DNA of 64,000 bases, from contig JAICSO010000001.1 of NCBI GenBank assembly GCA_025936825.1, positions 186,001 to 250,000 on the forward strand. Reading direction: 5' to 3'. The position numbers were made by a program, and so were the translations under genes. This document shows, piece by piece, positions 1 through 8,379 of the stretch (position 1 is the stretch's first letter; every line of letters starts with the position of its first letter). This DNA comes from Terriglobales bacterium (GTDB lineage: Bacteria; Acidobacteriota; Terriglobia; Terriglobales; Acidobacteriaceae). Under the pieces are notes generated by a model that made no database searches, was not told the DNA's origin, and saw only the letters and a list, made by a program, of their open reading frames with translations.

Positions 1-1
1 C

Positions 2-526
2 GATATCTCCGTCATGCAGGATATCGACCTGGTACTGCTTGGCAACCGCAGCGGCCAGAACTTGTTTGATGTCATGGCCAGTCTGAAAGCCGCCCGCCCG
101 GATCTGAAGATCATCGTGACCGGCGCCGGAATGGATGAAGAGACAATTTTGAAGGCGATCGCGTCCGGTTCCAAAGGCTACGTGGACGAGGCCGCTTCCG
201 CTGCTGAGTTCGTGCAGGCCATTCGAGTCGTTCACCAAGGTTCGGTTTGGGCGCCGCGTCGCGTGCTGTCGATGTTCATTGAGCGCGTAAGTTCGGCTCC
301 GGGGCGCATTTTCCCGGCAGGCCGCGTGACCTTTACGGACCGCGAAAAGGAAGTTCTGGAAATGCTGGTGGCGGGCCGCTCCAACAAGGAGATCGGCGCC
401 GCGCTGGGAATTGAAGAGCGCACCGTGAAAGCCCACGTTGCCAAGCTGATGCGCAAAGTCGGAGTGCAGAACCGCATCGCGCTTTCGGTACACGCGATCA
501 CGCACTCGCTGGTCACAGCCAAGTAA
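2..526 (+). CDS. NarL/FixJ-type response regulator, 5' truncated, receiver lacks phospho-acceptor Asp
   Basis: DNA-binding response regulator. The frame is open to base 2, so the N-terminus lies outside the window; the first ATG is at 14. The first ~95 visible residues look like the second half of a receiver domain. Residues ~105-165 form a LuxR/NarL helix-turn-helix (FTDREKEVLEMLVAGRSNKE, then ERTVKAHVAKLMRKVGVQNR). The beta-3 strand normally ending in the phosphorylated Asp reads DLVLLGNRSG, with Gly where Asp is expected, so phosphorylation control is doubtful. The family fold is certain; target genes are unknown. A strong terminator follows the stop. Confidence 0.88.
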   Translation, partial: DISVMQDIDLVLLGNRSGQNLFDVMASLKAARPDLKIIVTGAGMDEETILKAIASGSKGYVDEAASAAEFVQAIRVVHQGSVWAPRRVLSMFIERVSSAPGRIFPAGRVTFTDREKEVLEMLVAGRSNKEIGAALGIEERTVKAHVAKLMRKVGVQNRIALSVHAITHSLVTAK

Positions 527-557
527 GTTTCGGGGAAAACCTGCCCCATCGCTAAAG

Positions 558-584
558 GGCGTCCGCTTCGGCGGGCGCCTTTTT
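558..584 (+). terminator. Rho-independent terminator
   Basis: A 9-bp G+C-rich stem (one G-T pair) closed by a TTCG tetraloop is followed directly by TTTTT. It lies about 30 bp after the regulator stop codon and separates it from the phosphatase gene. Confidence 0.85.
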
Positions 585-644
585 CGTGCCGTTTCCGTTC
601 ATCCATTCGGTCGCACAGTAAGATAGCAACATCACGCTCAGATT

Positions 645-1263
645 ATGAGGTCGCTTGCCAGAACCGTTTGCCGGGTCGCTGCTACGGCCGCAATTAGCGT
701 CGCTCTGTGCGCTGGTGCCGCGCCACAGTCGCAACCGGCGAACCGGCCTGAGGTCCATCACACCCCAGCAAGAAAGTTGAAGTTGATCGGCGTGCCGAAT
801 TTTGGGGAGGTCACGCCTTATCTTTACCGAGGTGCGCAGCCAAGCCTCCAGGGTTTCCAAGGGCTCGCGAACATGGGAATTGACATCGTGATAGACGCGC
901 GCCTGTCCCACAAGAGCTCAGAGAAGAAAGTGGTCACGGCGGCCGGCATGCAGTACATTTCGATCCCCTGGCACTGCATGTTTCCCAAGGACAAAGCCAT
1001 GGCGCAATTCCTGGCTGTCCTGCGGGAGAATCCGAAGAAGAAGATTTTCGTTCACTGCCGGCTCGGCGACGATCGCACCGGAATGATGATTGCGTTATCG
1101 CATGGCGGTCGACAACTGGACCGCCGAAGAGGCCTTCGCTGAGATGATGCACTTTGGGATGAACCGCAGAATCTGCTTCCCCCTGATCAAATACGAGAGC
1201 AAGTTTCCCGAGCGGCTCAAGAAGAATGCTGATTTGCGGGGAGCTGTTGTAGCGCAACGCTGA
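645..1263 (+). pseudogene. Secreted dual-specificity/tyrosine phosphatase-like protein with a one-base frameshift
   Basis: The N-terminus has a signal-peptide-like hydrophobic stretch (residues ~8-27). A Cys-phosphatase signature, VHCRLGDDRTG (C-x5-R), lies near residue 140. The uninterrupted frame stops at 1142 after a run of low-complexity Arg residues. Removing one T of the TT at 1095-1096 restores a natural continuation: A-Y-R-M-A-V-D-N-W, then an acidic/aromatic helix region ending at the TGA at 1261-1263, about 205 residues in all. This is either a genuine frameshift mutation or a sequencing/assembly error; the downstream frame still looks like protein, which favours a recent or artefactual event. 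The active-site loop is upstream of the shift. The substrate is unknown. Confidence 0.75.
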
Positions 1264-1671
1264 CAAAACTTGCTCTATTCGCTTGCAGTGCCGGATACCA
1301 ACGTGCGTCATCCCGACAGCCCGTATTTTCAGAGTCTGTTACGAAACCCACTCTCTTTTGCGGAACGCAGTGGAAGCGGAACGTTGAAAGCTTCGTATCC
1401 GCTTGTTCTGCGGATTATAGGAAGCGCGATCAGGGTCCCCGCGCCGCAAGGGCGACCGACCTTAGCCCAGCACTTCAGCGCTGGGAAACGTGCAAGAAAA
1501 CTCCAAGTCCCGGGGGACGACCGAGTTTCGTAACAAGCTTTCGCTAACAGCCAACGAGCCTCCCGATCGACTGATGGCGAAAGCCGGGCACGAACGCGAT
1601 TCTGTCGTGGATACCGAACAAATTTCCCCAGAAAACGGGACCTGTGCCGTAGAATTCGTTCAGGGCACGCT
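1264..1671. other. Gene-free stretch
   Basis: No convincing coding frame. A small palindrome (CCCAGC / GCGCTGGG at about 1466-1485) resembles the hairpins seen between other genes here. The right end probably holds the promoter of the small exported protein at 1672, with a TAGAAT-like -10 near 1650. Confidence 0.4.
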
Positions 1672-1869
1672 ATGAGAAAACTCGCCATCTGCTTCCTGGC
1701 AATGTCCGTTCTACTTGGATCCGAACTTCCCGCATACGCCCGACGCCATCATCACCACGTCAACAAGGAAGCGCGCGCCGCCCAAAAGCGCAACAAGGCC
1801 CGGGCTAAACAGCTGAAAAAAGAAGCCCGAGAACGGCAAAAATCGAGACCCCAACGGCCTCAGCAGTAG
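1672..1869 (+). CDS. Small exported basic His/Lys/Arg-rich protein
   Basis: 65 residues. Residues 1-23 form a typical signal peptide (MRKLAICFLAMSVLLG... ending PAYA). The mature part is a short HHHH cluster followed by a strongly charged K/R/E/Q tail with no hydrophobic core, probably unstructured. It could bind metal through the His run or bind the cell wall or nucleic acid by charge; neither can be shown from sequence. Not assigned to a known family. Confidence 0.55.
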   Translation: MRKLAICFLAMSVLLGSELPAYARRHHHHVNKEARAAQKRNKARAKQLKKEARERQKSRPQRPQQ

Positions 1870-2323
1870 GCGAGGAGCGGCCGTTTCCCCACGGATCTTG
1901 GCCGTTTCCCCCAGCCTCTTTAGTAAAAACCCGAGCCCATCCATGGTTACTAAAGGTCATTGTCCTCGGTAATCTTGTTACCCCGCCCCCTTAGGTCCAT
2001 ACTCGCATCACCTACCACAGAACCTGGGAGACGGGGTTGGAAGTGGCGACGCGAGTCGCTATTGCTAACCCCGATTTTTTTGTCCAGATCACGCCCCGTC
2101 CCCCGGCCTTCCAGGAATTGAATCATTGAATCATTGAGGGATTGAATCATTGAAGACCCACCTGTGCACGCGCTCGTGTCTTCTTCTTCAACGATTCAAT
2201 GATCCGATGATTCAATGATTCAATTGCCAAAATCCTAACCCTGCCAATGCCCTATCCCCGTGCCTTTCTGGCCTCTTGCGGGCTCCTGATCCGCTGTGGC
2301 ATCGTCGAAGGAGAGGTTAAGCC
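1870..2323. other. Gene-free stretch with word-type inverted repeat
   Basis: No gene recognised. The main content is the inverted repeat at 2117-2225. A short run with a Shine-Dalgarno (AAGGAG near 2308) leads into the next gene. Confidence 0.5.
2117..2225. repeat. Word-type inverted repeat (ATTGAATCATTGA)
   Basis: The left arm (2117-2153) has about three tandem copies of ATTGAATCATTGA-like words. The right arm (2187-2225) carries the inverse (ATGATTCAATGATTCAAT). A 33-bp unrelated spacer separates them. The same word recurs in the same arrangement at 3355-3511. It could form a long imperfect hairpin. Confidence 0.8.
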
Positions 2324-2551
2324 ATGCCAGATCCCAACAACAAGGCCGAGCAGGCTTCAGCAAAATTCAGCAAGACTGTGGCGGAAACCACCGAGCGCCT
2401 GGAAAGAGAGGCGCAGGAGTTCGTCAAGTACCTGAACGACGAGGTTGTGCCCACCGTTCGCGTGCATTCCACCAAGGCGTTGCGATCGGCCGCCCAGAAG
2501 CTCCAGGAGCTTGCTAACTATATGGAGCAGCACTCGTCTTCTACCAAGTGA
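2324..2551 (+). CDS. Small amphipathic helical protein of unknown function
   Basis: 75 residues, charged and Ala/Glu/Lys-rich, predicted almost entirely helical or coiled-coil, with no signal peptide. The start is supported by a good Shine-Dalgarno (AAGGAGAGG) about 9 bp upstream. It sits just before rlpA on the same strand with a 29-bp gap, so the two may be cotranscribed. No family recognised. Confidence 0.65.
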   Translation: MPDPNNKAEQASAKFSKTVAETTERLEREAQEFVKYLNDEVVPTVRVHSTKALRSAAQKLQELANYMEQHSSSTK

Positions 2552-2580
2552 TCATCAAACTTGTTCTGATTGAGTGCTGA

Positions 2581-3354
2581 ATGCTAAGTGGCCGTAAAAC
2601 CATTCGCTTGAGGGCTTCGGTTGCCCTTTCCCTGGTGTGCCTTTTTGCCCTGACCGCGTGCTCGCACAAGCCGCCGAGAGCTTCGATTCCGCCTGCGCCT
2701 CCGCCCACGGGGACGGCTCCGGCTGGTGAGCCGCCGGCAAAGGCTGAAGCCGGCAAGGTTCCGGAGGCCGCTCCCCCGGAATTAGAAATCCCGGCGGAGG
2801 CCAAGCCCGTGTTCGTTGAAACCGGCATCGCCAGCTGGTACGGGCCGCCGTATCACAACCGTCGCGGCTCGAACGGCGAAGTTTACGACATGCATGCTAT
2901 GACCGCGGCGCATCGCACGCTGCCGCTCGGCTCGATCGTGCGGGTGGTGAACCTGGAGACGAAGGCTTCAACTGTCGTGCGCATCACGGACCGCGGGCCA
3001 TTTATTGAGGGCCGGGTGATTGATCTCTCCAAAGCGGCAGCCGAAAAGATTGGAATGATCCAGAAGGGCACGACCGAGGTCCGGCTCGAAGTTCTGAAGA
3101 CGCCGGTTCCCATTTCGGACGGCGGCCGCTGGGCGGTTCAGATCGGTGGTTTCGATCACGAGAAGGTCGCGCGCGATCTCGCGGGAAACCTGATGCGGCG
3201 CTACCATACGGCGAAAGTCCTGACCTTCAACAGCCCGGTGGGTGACTGGTGGGTGCGCGTGCGGGTGAAGGGTGACCTACGAGCGCGGGCCGAGGAAGTG
3301 GTGAAGGATACCACCACAAATGAAGGCGCAATTTTCCTGGTCAGGCTCGACTGA
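2581..3354 (+). CDS. rlpA: RlpA-like septal ring lytic transglycosylase with SPOR domain
   Basis: RlpA cleaves peptidoglycan strands lacking stem peptides during cell separation. The 257-residue protein starts with a lipoprotein signal whose lipobox is LTAC (Cys ~23), then a Pro/Ala-rich linker, then the double-psi beta-barrel (residues ~80-170). The barrel begins TGIASWYGPPYHNRRGSNGE and carries DRGPF, with the conserved Glu, His and Asp of the family. The C-terminus (~180-257, WAVQIGGF...) is a SPOR domain that binds denuded glycan at the septum. Length and domain order match classical RlpA. Gene-body assignment is firm. Confidence 0.95.
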   Translation: MLSGRKTIRLRASVALSLVCLFALTACSHKPPRASIPPAPPPTGTAPAGEPPAKAEAGKVPEAAPPELEIPAEAKPVFVETGIASWYGPPYHNRRGSNGEVYDMHAMTAAHRTLPLGSIVRVVNLETKASTVVRITDRGPFIEGRVIDLSKAAAEKIGMIQKGTTEVRLEVLKTPVPISDGGRWAVQIGGFDHEKVARDLAGNLMRRYHTAKVLTFNSPVGDWWVRVRVKGDLRARAEEVVKDTTTNEGAIFLVRLD

Positions 3355-3511
3355 GATTGAATCATTGAATGATCGGAGGATTGAATGGCAGCTGTGAGCA
3401 ATGAGCGATGAGCGAAATCGTGCATTGAGGCGTTTGGCTGGTGCTCACTGCTCACCGCTCACCGGTGGGTTTTCAATGACTCAATCCCCCGATGATTCAA
3501 TGATTCAATCT
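3355..3511. repeat. Nested word-type inverted repeats
   Basis: The outer pair uses the word GATTGAATCATTGAATGATC (3355-3384) and its inverse (3474-3511). The inner pair uses GTGAGCAATGAGCGATGAGC (from 3394) and its inverse CTCACTGCTCACCGCTCAC (about 3443-3461). The whole spacer between rlpA and the HIT gene is this structure. The outer word is shared with 2117-2225. Confidence 0.8.
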
Positions 3512-3537
3512 CTCTCACTTTGCGCTAGCATTGCTGC

Positions 3538-3879
3538 ATGAACGACTGTCTTTTCTGCAAAATCATCGCCGGCCAGATTCCTTCGAAGAAGATTTATGAA
3601 GACGAGCACACATATGCCTTCGAGGACATCGATCCCAAGGCGCCGACGCACGTGCTGATCGTGCCCAAGAAGCACATTACGGGCTTGAAAGAAGCCACTC
3701 GCGAAGAGGCGGAGATTGTCGGCCTGTGCCATCTGACGGCTGCGAAGATTGGGCGCGAGCGTGGCATCGAGGATGGCTATCGCACGGTTCTGAACGTCGG
3801 TCCGAAATCCGGGCAATCGGTGTTCCACCTTCACGTGCATTTGCTGGGCGGACGTGACCTGCGCTGGCCGCCGGGGTAG
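3538..3879 (+). CDS. hinT: HIT family purine nucleoside phosphoramidase/hydrolase
   Basis: 113 residues, the usual size for HinT. The N-terminus CLFCKIIAGQIPSKKIYED carries the family CxxC and the C-terminus has the His triad HLHVHLLGGR. The middle segment THVLIVPKKHI is also typical. The family hydrolyses adenosine phosphoramidates and aminoacyl-adenylates in the cytoplasm as a homodimer. Short intergenic repeats isolate it on both sides, so it is probably transcribed alone. Confidence 0.96.
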   Translation: MNDCLFCKIIAGQIPSKKIYEDEHTYAFEDIDPKAPTHVLIVPKKHITGLKEATREEAEIVGLCHLTAAKIGRERGIEDGYRTVLNVGPKSGQSVFHLHVHLLGGRDLRWPPG

Positions 3880-3904
3880 AGCGCAACTGCGATTCGTTTT
3901 CGCC

Positions 3905-3975
3905 GATTCCCACGGATAAACGCGGATGACTTCAGAAAGACAGGATCGGCGAAGATCCGCGTTTATCGGCGGAGA
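3905..3975. repeat. Word-type inverted repeat (ACGCGGAT)
   Basis: The left arm contains CCACGGATAAACGCGGAT (from 3908) and the right arm GATCCGCGTTTATCGGCGG (from about 3954). It is the same CGCGGAT word class as 24363-24474 and 25575-25772. Confidence 0.7.
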
Positions 3976-4050
3976 TGAAGTTGTCTTGGTTCAATTCGCG
4001 TATGCGTTGCCATACGTGGCGTAAAATAGTTGCATTCGTGGGAGCAGGCC

Positions 4051-4635
4051 GTGTTTGAATTTCCTAAACGGCGCAGTTCGCGGCGCAATGCGGCGCTGCT
4101 CGCCTCCTTCGTTGTCCACGGCACGATTTTGTTTATCCTGCTGCACCGGCAGCCGGTTTTCGTTAAACCCTCTTCCGTTGCCTGGGGACGGCAGGGCACC
4201 TCTGGCACGCTCATCTATCTGCCGCCGCGGCTTGAGGTCGCAAACAATACGCATCCCAAACTGCAACTGAACCGCAAGCCGAAGCCCGCCCCTGCTCCGC
4301 TTGCTCCGGTCGAAGCTGCGCGCGCAGGATCGTCGAATGGATCAATCTTTACTGGGCCTGCCAAAGGAATCGAAGCCACTCCCGCCATCCCGTTGGCATT
4401 TCCCGACCCCGAAATTTACCCTTGGCAACTAAGCGGAGTGCAAGGCGACGTGATTGTCGAGGTCACCATCGATCAGAAAGGCAATGTGTCCGACACGCGC
4501 GTGCTGCAGTCGCTGAAGCAGGATATCGACGAGAAATGTATTGCTACGCTGCGCAACTGGCGCTTCCGTCCCGCGATGGTGGACGGCATGGCCATCGCCT
4601 CACGCCAGGATGTGCACTTCCATTTCCCGAGTTAA
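4051..4635 (+). CDS. TonB-like energy transducer
   Basis: TonB-type proteins transmit proton-motive force from ExbBD to outer-membrane receptors. There is one N-terminal membrane helix after a basic cytoplasmic tip (LLASFVVHGTILFILLHR), a Pro/Ala-rich periplasmic spacer, and a C-terminal TonB domain (VQGDVIVEVTIDQKGNVSDT ... LRNWRFRPAMVDG). I chose the GTG at 4051 because GGAG sits 6 bp upstream. A TTG at 4030 would add seven residues but has no ribosome site. No exbBD is nearby, as is common for the multiple TonB paralogues of Acidobacteriota. Confidence 0.9.
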   Translation: MFEFPKRRSSRRNAALLASFVVHGTILFILLHRQPVFVKPSSVAWGRQGTSGTLIYLPPRLEVANNTHPKLQLNRKPKPAPAPLAPVEAARAGSSNGSIFTGPAKGIEATPAIPLAFPDPEIYPWQLSGVQGDVIVEVTIDQKGNVSDTRVLQSLKQDIDEKCIATLRNWRFRPAMVDGMAIASRQDVHFHFPS

Positions 4636-4696
4636 GGCGGAATTCACGCCTGGACTTACCCGCACTTACCGTTACAGATCGTTACACATCCCCATA

Positions 4697-4724
4697 TTGA
4701 CTTTTGACCTCGCGGCGTCATAAT
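4697..4724 (+). promoter_or_regulatory. Possible sigma-70-type promoter
   Basis: TTGACT (4697-4702) and CATAAT (4719-4724) are separated by 16 bp, about 90 bp upstream of the PEGA-protein start at 4814. Confidence 0.45.
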
Positions 4725-4813
4725 TGTGCCGTCGCGTTTAGGGCTTGTCCGGACTCCCCTCGGATCAAATGCCACCTTTTAGAAAGTCCTTCGCGCAGAG
4801 GGAGACACTCACA

Positions 4814-5677
4814 ATGTTAAGAAATTTAATATCAGTCCTACTGATCGTCTTAATGCCTTCAACCATAACTATTGCCCAAGCTCCGTCCACTGACACCAAA
4901 CCTAATCAGGATGCAAAGTCTGCGCAAACTACGGAGGCGGCTGCGCCTAAGCCAGCGATGCAGGGATTCGGATTAGAAGACGGAACGCCAGTGAAAATAA
5001 GGACGGCTAGGACGATATCGTCGGCCGATGCGCATACTGGCGATACCCTGGATTTCGAGGTGCTAGAAGATGTCCTCGTAAAAGACACATTGGTCATCCC
5101 CAAAGGCGGTATTGCGTGGGGCACCGTAACTGACGCCCAGCCCAAACGTCGAATGGGTCGAGGCGGCAAACTCGACGTAAACATCGATGCTGTACGACTT
5201 GTTGATGGTGAAAAGGTACCTTTGCGCGCCGTTAAGGATGTCAAAGGTGGTGGCCATACCGGTGCGATGACAGGAGCGATGGTCGGAACTGCAATCGTAT
5301 TCTTTCCCGCGGCGCCACTGTTCCTGTTCATGCACGGAAAAGACATTACCATTCCGAAGGGTACCGAGATCACGGCATATATCAATGGGAACACGCGGCT
5401 AGAGGAAGCCAAGTTCAAAGCAGCAACGCCCGGCACCGTTGCCACTGCGCCGGTAACAACATCAACTGCTCTTCTGGATATCTCCTCTACCCCGGCCGGC
5501 GCAGACATTGAAATCGACGGCAAGTTCGTTGGCAGTACGCCGTCATCCATAAGCCTGTCGCCCGGGGACCACGACATCGTAGTCAAGAAGGCAGGATTTT
5601 CGGCTTGGCAAAAGAAGATGTCAGTGTCAGCGGGCCACATCACTCTTGCTGCCGAGCTGGTTGCAGAATCGAAGTAG
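4814..5677 (+). CDS. Secreted PEGA-domain protein
   Basis: 287 residues from the ATG at 4814, which has GAGGGAGAC upstream and directly begins a signal peptide (MLRNLISVLLIVLMPSTIT). The middle (~60-190) is beta-rich with a Gly/Ala hydrophobic stretch near residue 165 (GAMTGAMVGTAIVFF), possibly a glycine-zipper hairpin. The C-terminus (~225-287) is a PEGA domain: LLDISSTPAGADIEIDG, then a PGDHDIVVKKAGF-type repeat. PEGA domains are surface beta-sandwich modules abundant in Acidobacteriota. No enzymatic function can be assigned. It is followed 98 bp later by a second PEGA protein. Confidence 0.88.
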   Translation: MLRNLISVLLIVLMPSTITIAQAPSTDTKPNQDAKSAQTTEAAAPKPAMQGFGLEDGTPVKIRTARTISSADAHTGDTLDFEVLEDVLVKDTLVIPKGGIAWGTVTDAQPKRRMGRGGKLDVNIDAVRLVDGEKVPLRAVKDVKGGGHTGAMTGAMVGTAIVFFPAAPLFLFMHGKDITIPKGTEITAYINGNTRLEEAKFKAATPGTVATAPVTTSTALLDISSTPAGADIEIDGKFVGSTPSSISLSPGDHDIVVKKAGFSAWQKKMSVSAGHITLAAELVAESK

Positions 5678-5775
5678 CCCGCATCGGAGGTAAGTAGAGG
5701 GTTGTTTCGTCGCGAGAACGCGGTATGTAGGCCGTTCTCGCGACGGACAGCCACAGATCGCGCTAGGAGAGCACG

Positions 5776-6579
5776 ATGAAAAACTACAAGTTTGCGATCT
5801 TGGGTGTGGCAATCATTCTTTTTCTCACCGCAGCAGCGTTCGCCCAGGACAATGGCGGGCAGATGGGGAAGGTGCCGGCAGAGAAGGCTCGGGTTTACGT
5901 GACCGACAGCCACTCTTGGGAAGTTGGCAGTGGCGGGGGTGGGGTGGACGGAACTTTTGGCACCGCAGGATCGGGAGGCGCACGTCCGCAGACCGCCGAG
6001 ATCATCAAGACGTTCGGCGAACGCTGTTCCGACGTCCTGATTAACAACATTCGCCAGAAAGCGGATTACATCGTCGTGCTGGACCACGAGGGCGGAAAAA
6101 GCTGGATGGTGCATCGCAACAAGGTTGCGGTCTTCCAGCGGATCAGCGGCGACTCGATCGTAAGCAAGTCCACGTATTCGTTGGGTGCGTCTGTGCAGGA
6201 GGCATGCACTGCTATTCGCGGCGACTGGGCGAAGAACTCGGAGACCATCCGCCAGGCTGCGGAAGAAGAAGCGCCTGTGCGAATGCGGCCGATGGTTTCG
6301 GGATCTATGGCTCCTGGGGGTACTGGGCCGATGCTGCCGCTTGCAACGCGGCTGAATATGACCCGTGTAACCGTCACCTCCGCGCCTGATGGAGCTGATA
6401 TTGCGGTGGATGGCAGCTTCGTCGGCAACGCTCCCTCGACCGTGAACTTAACAGAAGGCGATCACACCATCACGGTGACTCGGAATGGCTATAAAACCTG
6501 GGAGCGCAAGATCAAAGCCATTGGCGGCATGGTCCGACTGAATGCCGAGTTGGAGGCGCAGCAGGACGCGGCGAAGTAA
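5776..6579 (+). CDS. Secreted PEGA-domain protein (second copy)
   Basis: 267 residues with a signal peptide (MKNYKFAILGVAIILFLTAA, cut after AFA) and an unassigned N-terminal domain with a Gly-rich loop (~50-70). That domain reads like a small alpha/beta fold (RPQTAEIIKTFGERCSDVLI). The C-terminal PEGA domain starts at ~195 (VTVTSAPDGADIAVDGSFVG) and is clearly paralogous to the one in the upstream gene. A Shine-Dalgarno (AGGAGAG) precedes the ATG. The non-PEGA parts are unrelated, so this is domain sharing rather than simple duplication. Confidence 0.88.
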   Translation: MKNYKFAILGVAIILFLTAAAFAQDNGGQMGKVPAEKARVYVTDSHSWEVGSGGGGVDGTFGTAGSGGARPQTAEIIKTFGERCSDVLINNIRQKADYIVVLDHEGGKSWMVHRNKVAVFQRISGDSIVSKSTYSLGASVQEACTAIRGDWAKNSETIRQAAEEEAPVRMRPMVSGSMAPGGTGPMLPLATRLNMTRVTVTSAPDGADIAVDGSFVGNAPSTVNLTEGDHTITVTRNGYKTWERKIKAIGGMVRLNAELEAQQDAAK

Positions 6580-6649
6580 GGCCCAAACAAATTGCCACGG
6601 GTTACGCGGATGAACGGGGATTGAACTAAGGAAGCTCCTCAAGTGATGT

Positions 6650-6757
6650 CATTCCGAGGAGTGCAGCGCAGCGGAACGACGAGGAACCTGCTTATCCCAG
6701 GCTCCTCCGATGCTGCTGGCGAACAGCAGGTCCCTCGTCGCTTCGCTCCTCGGAATG
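6650..6757. repeat. Inverted repeat (ATTCCGAGGAG...GACGAGG)
   Basis: The left arm 6650-6691 begins CATTCCGAGGAGTGCAGCG. The right arm 6726-6757 is its imperfect inverse and ends CGCTCCTCGGAATG. A degenerate single copy of the same unit is seen at 22409-22474. Confidence 0.75.
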
Positions 6758-6834
6758 ACAATTATCGTTTTGTAAGACTAAAAGCCTGAGAAATCCGCAA
6801 AGATCTGGTTTCCTGGCGAAAGAAGTTGTGCTTT

Positions 6835-8259
6835 TCAGAACTCTAAATGCGTGCGCATGCCCGGAATCAGCACGGGCCCGCGGTCGCGGTTATAACCAGG
6901 ATTGTTGACGTGCTGGAGATCAGGCCCTAAATAGACACCCTTCCAAACGTGCGCCGTGTAGTAAGTCTCCACGATATCTTCCCGGCCATAATTCAGCGCA
7001 GCATCGCCGAGCAAAAACCCAAGTCCGCCCGCCGCTAAGTAAAGCTGGTGATCTTTGCAAATCGCGTTTGTCACAAATGTAATTCCCGCGCGATCGTAGC
7101 GACGACGCCACATGCTGCCGACCGCGCCGAGCCCACCTTCAAACGTTTGGTCAACTTCGGTGTAGGCGAAGGATTCAGTTTTCCCGTTGTTCCATCCGAA
7201 GCGGCCAAAAGCGGTGAGGTTTTTCGAAAGGCTCTGTTCCAGGTTGATGCCGAAGCCATACTTTCGCGTGATGTGCCAGGGATGATTGGTGATGTCAGGC
7301 CGCGACACCAAGCCCGCGCGAAATTGTGTGACCGCATCGCGGTAGATTCCCATGTTCGCGGAATTTGTGAACGCCAACAGCCGCACCGTCCCTGATTTTT
7401 GCGGAATAAATCCGTGCCTAAGTTCGTACTCCCAGTTCTCGGCATGAACCTGCCAAGGCCGCCAGACCAGGTCGATCCCGTTGGCCACTTTGGGCATGAG
7501 CGCTTCGGCAAAGCGGAAGCCCCAGTTGCGGTCCTCGTAATCGGCGGTGATTCCGACGGTGTAGCCGCGCGTGTCGGCCGCGTAATCCCAAGCGCCGTTG
7601 TTGTCGATGGTCCAGTTCATGAACTGGAAATGGGTGTCCGAGCCGACCGAATTGATATCGAAAAAGTCCGGCATGCTGAATTTGCCGAAGCGCACTTCTA
7701 GTCGACGCCGCGGCAGCTCCGGGAACAGAGAAAGATAGTTACGCTCGTTCTCGACCTTGTCTTTGCTGAGCGCAAAGATTTTGTGGATCATGCCGCGCCC
7801 CAGATACGGCGCCTTGCTCAGCAGAGGATTGCGGACGATGTCGAGATTGGGCGCTCCCGCCAGCCCCAGGCCGGTGGTGAGGGCCGCGCCGCCCGCTTCC
7901 TCAATGTCGACCAGGATTTCGGTCGAGTCATTCAGGCGAATGCCGGTGTAAAACGTGACCACACGCGATGTTGCCTTCTCGTAGTTAGGATCGAGGCTGT
8001 TGGGCCCGCTATAGGGCGCGTGAAATGGCGGATGCGTCTGAAAAATGAAATTTGCCTGGCCAGAAAGCCAGTAGCGCGTGTCGGCGAGATGTGGAAACAT
8101 CGCCGGTGGATCGTTGGTGTGTGATTCAGCAGGAACCGGCTGTTGAACTTGCTGAGGAGCGCTTGCAGATGGTTCATCCGATTGGCCGACAGCCTGACAC
8201 GCACATGTCATTATCAGCGCAATTGTGGACATCCGTCGGATCGCGATGCTGCGTCGCAT
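6835..8259 (-). CDS. OprB-like carbohydrate-selective porin
   Basis: 474 residues, rich in alternating aromatic beta strands, ending in Phe (RTHLEF*) as outer-membrane barrels do. A signal peptide lies near the N-terminus; the true start may be the internal Met at 8232 (MSTIALIMTCACQAVG). Features typical of the OprB/carbohydrate porin group include RYWLSGQANFIFQTHPPF, RLEVRFGKFSMPDFFD and the late GGLGFLLGDAALNYG segment. It probably forms a sugar-permeable channel. It is transcribed divergently from ogt. Confidence 0.85.
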   Translation of the reverse strand: MRRSIAIRRMSTIALIMTCACQAVGQSDEPSASAPQQVQQPVPAESHTNDPPAMFPHLADTRYWLSGQANFIFQTHPPFHAPYSGPNSLDPNYEKATSRVVTFYTGIRLNDSTEILVDIEEAGGAALTTGLGLAGAPNLDIVRNPLLSKAPYLGRGMIHKIFALSKDKVENERNYLSLFPELPRRRLEVRFGKFSMPDFFDINSVGSDTHFQFMNWTIDNNGAWDYAADTRGYTVGITADYEDRNWGFRFAEALMPKVANGIDLVWRPWQVHAENWEYELRHGFIPQKSGTVRLLAFTNSANMGIYRDAVTQFRAGLVSRPDITNHPWHITRKYGFGINLEQSLSKNLTAFGRFGWNNGKTESFAYTEVDQTFEGGLGAVGSMWRRRYDRAGITFVTNAICKDHQLYLAAGGLGFLLGDAALNYGREDIVETYYTAHVWKGVYLGPDLQHVNNPGYNRDRGPVLIPGMRTHLEF

Positions 8260-8379
8260 TGTTCTCGCTCAACATCAGATTAAATGCACTTGCGTTAAAA
8301 AGCCGTAACCGCCCTCGATATGCCGGCTGAGCACGTTTATAGAATAGATGATATTGGGCGACGTACGAGAAACCTGGTT

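Noticed and set aside
1490-1675. Possible 61-residue ORF before the small His-rich protein
   Set aside because: No ribosome site, no family character, and it lies in palindrome-bearing intergenic DNA.
2117-3511. CRISPR-like array because of repeated ATTGAATCATTGA words
   Set aside because: Spacing is irregular, words are inverted as well as direct, and there are no uniform spacers or cas genes.
4906-6114. A 402-codon antisense frame across the two PEGA genes
   Set aside because: It spans the intergenic gap and conflicts with two genes that have signal peptides and PEGA domains.
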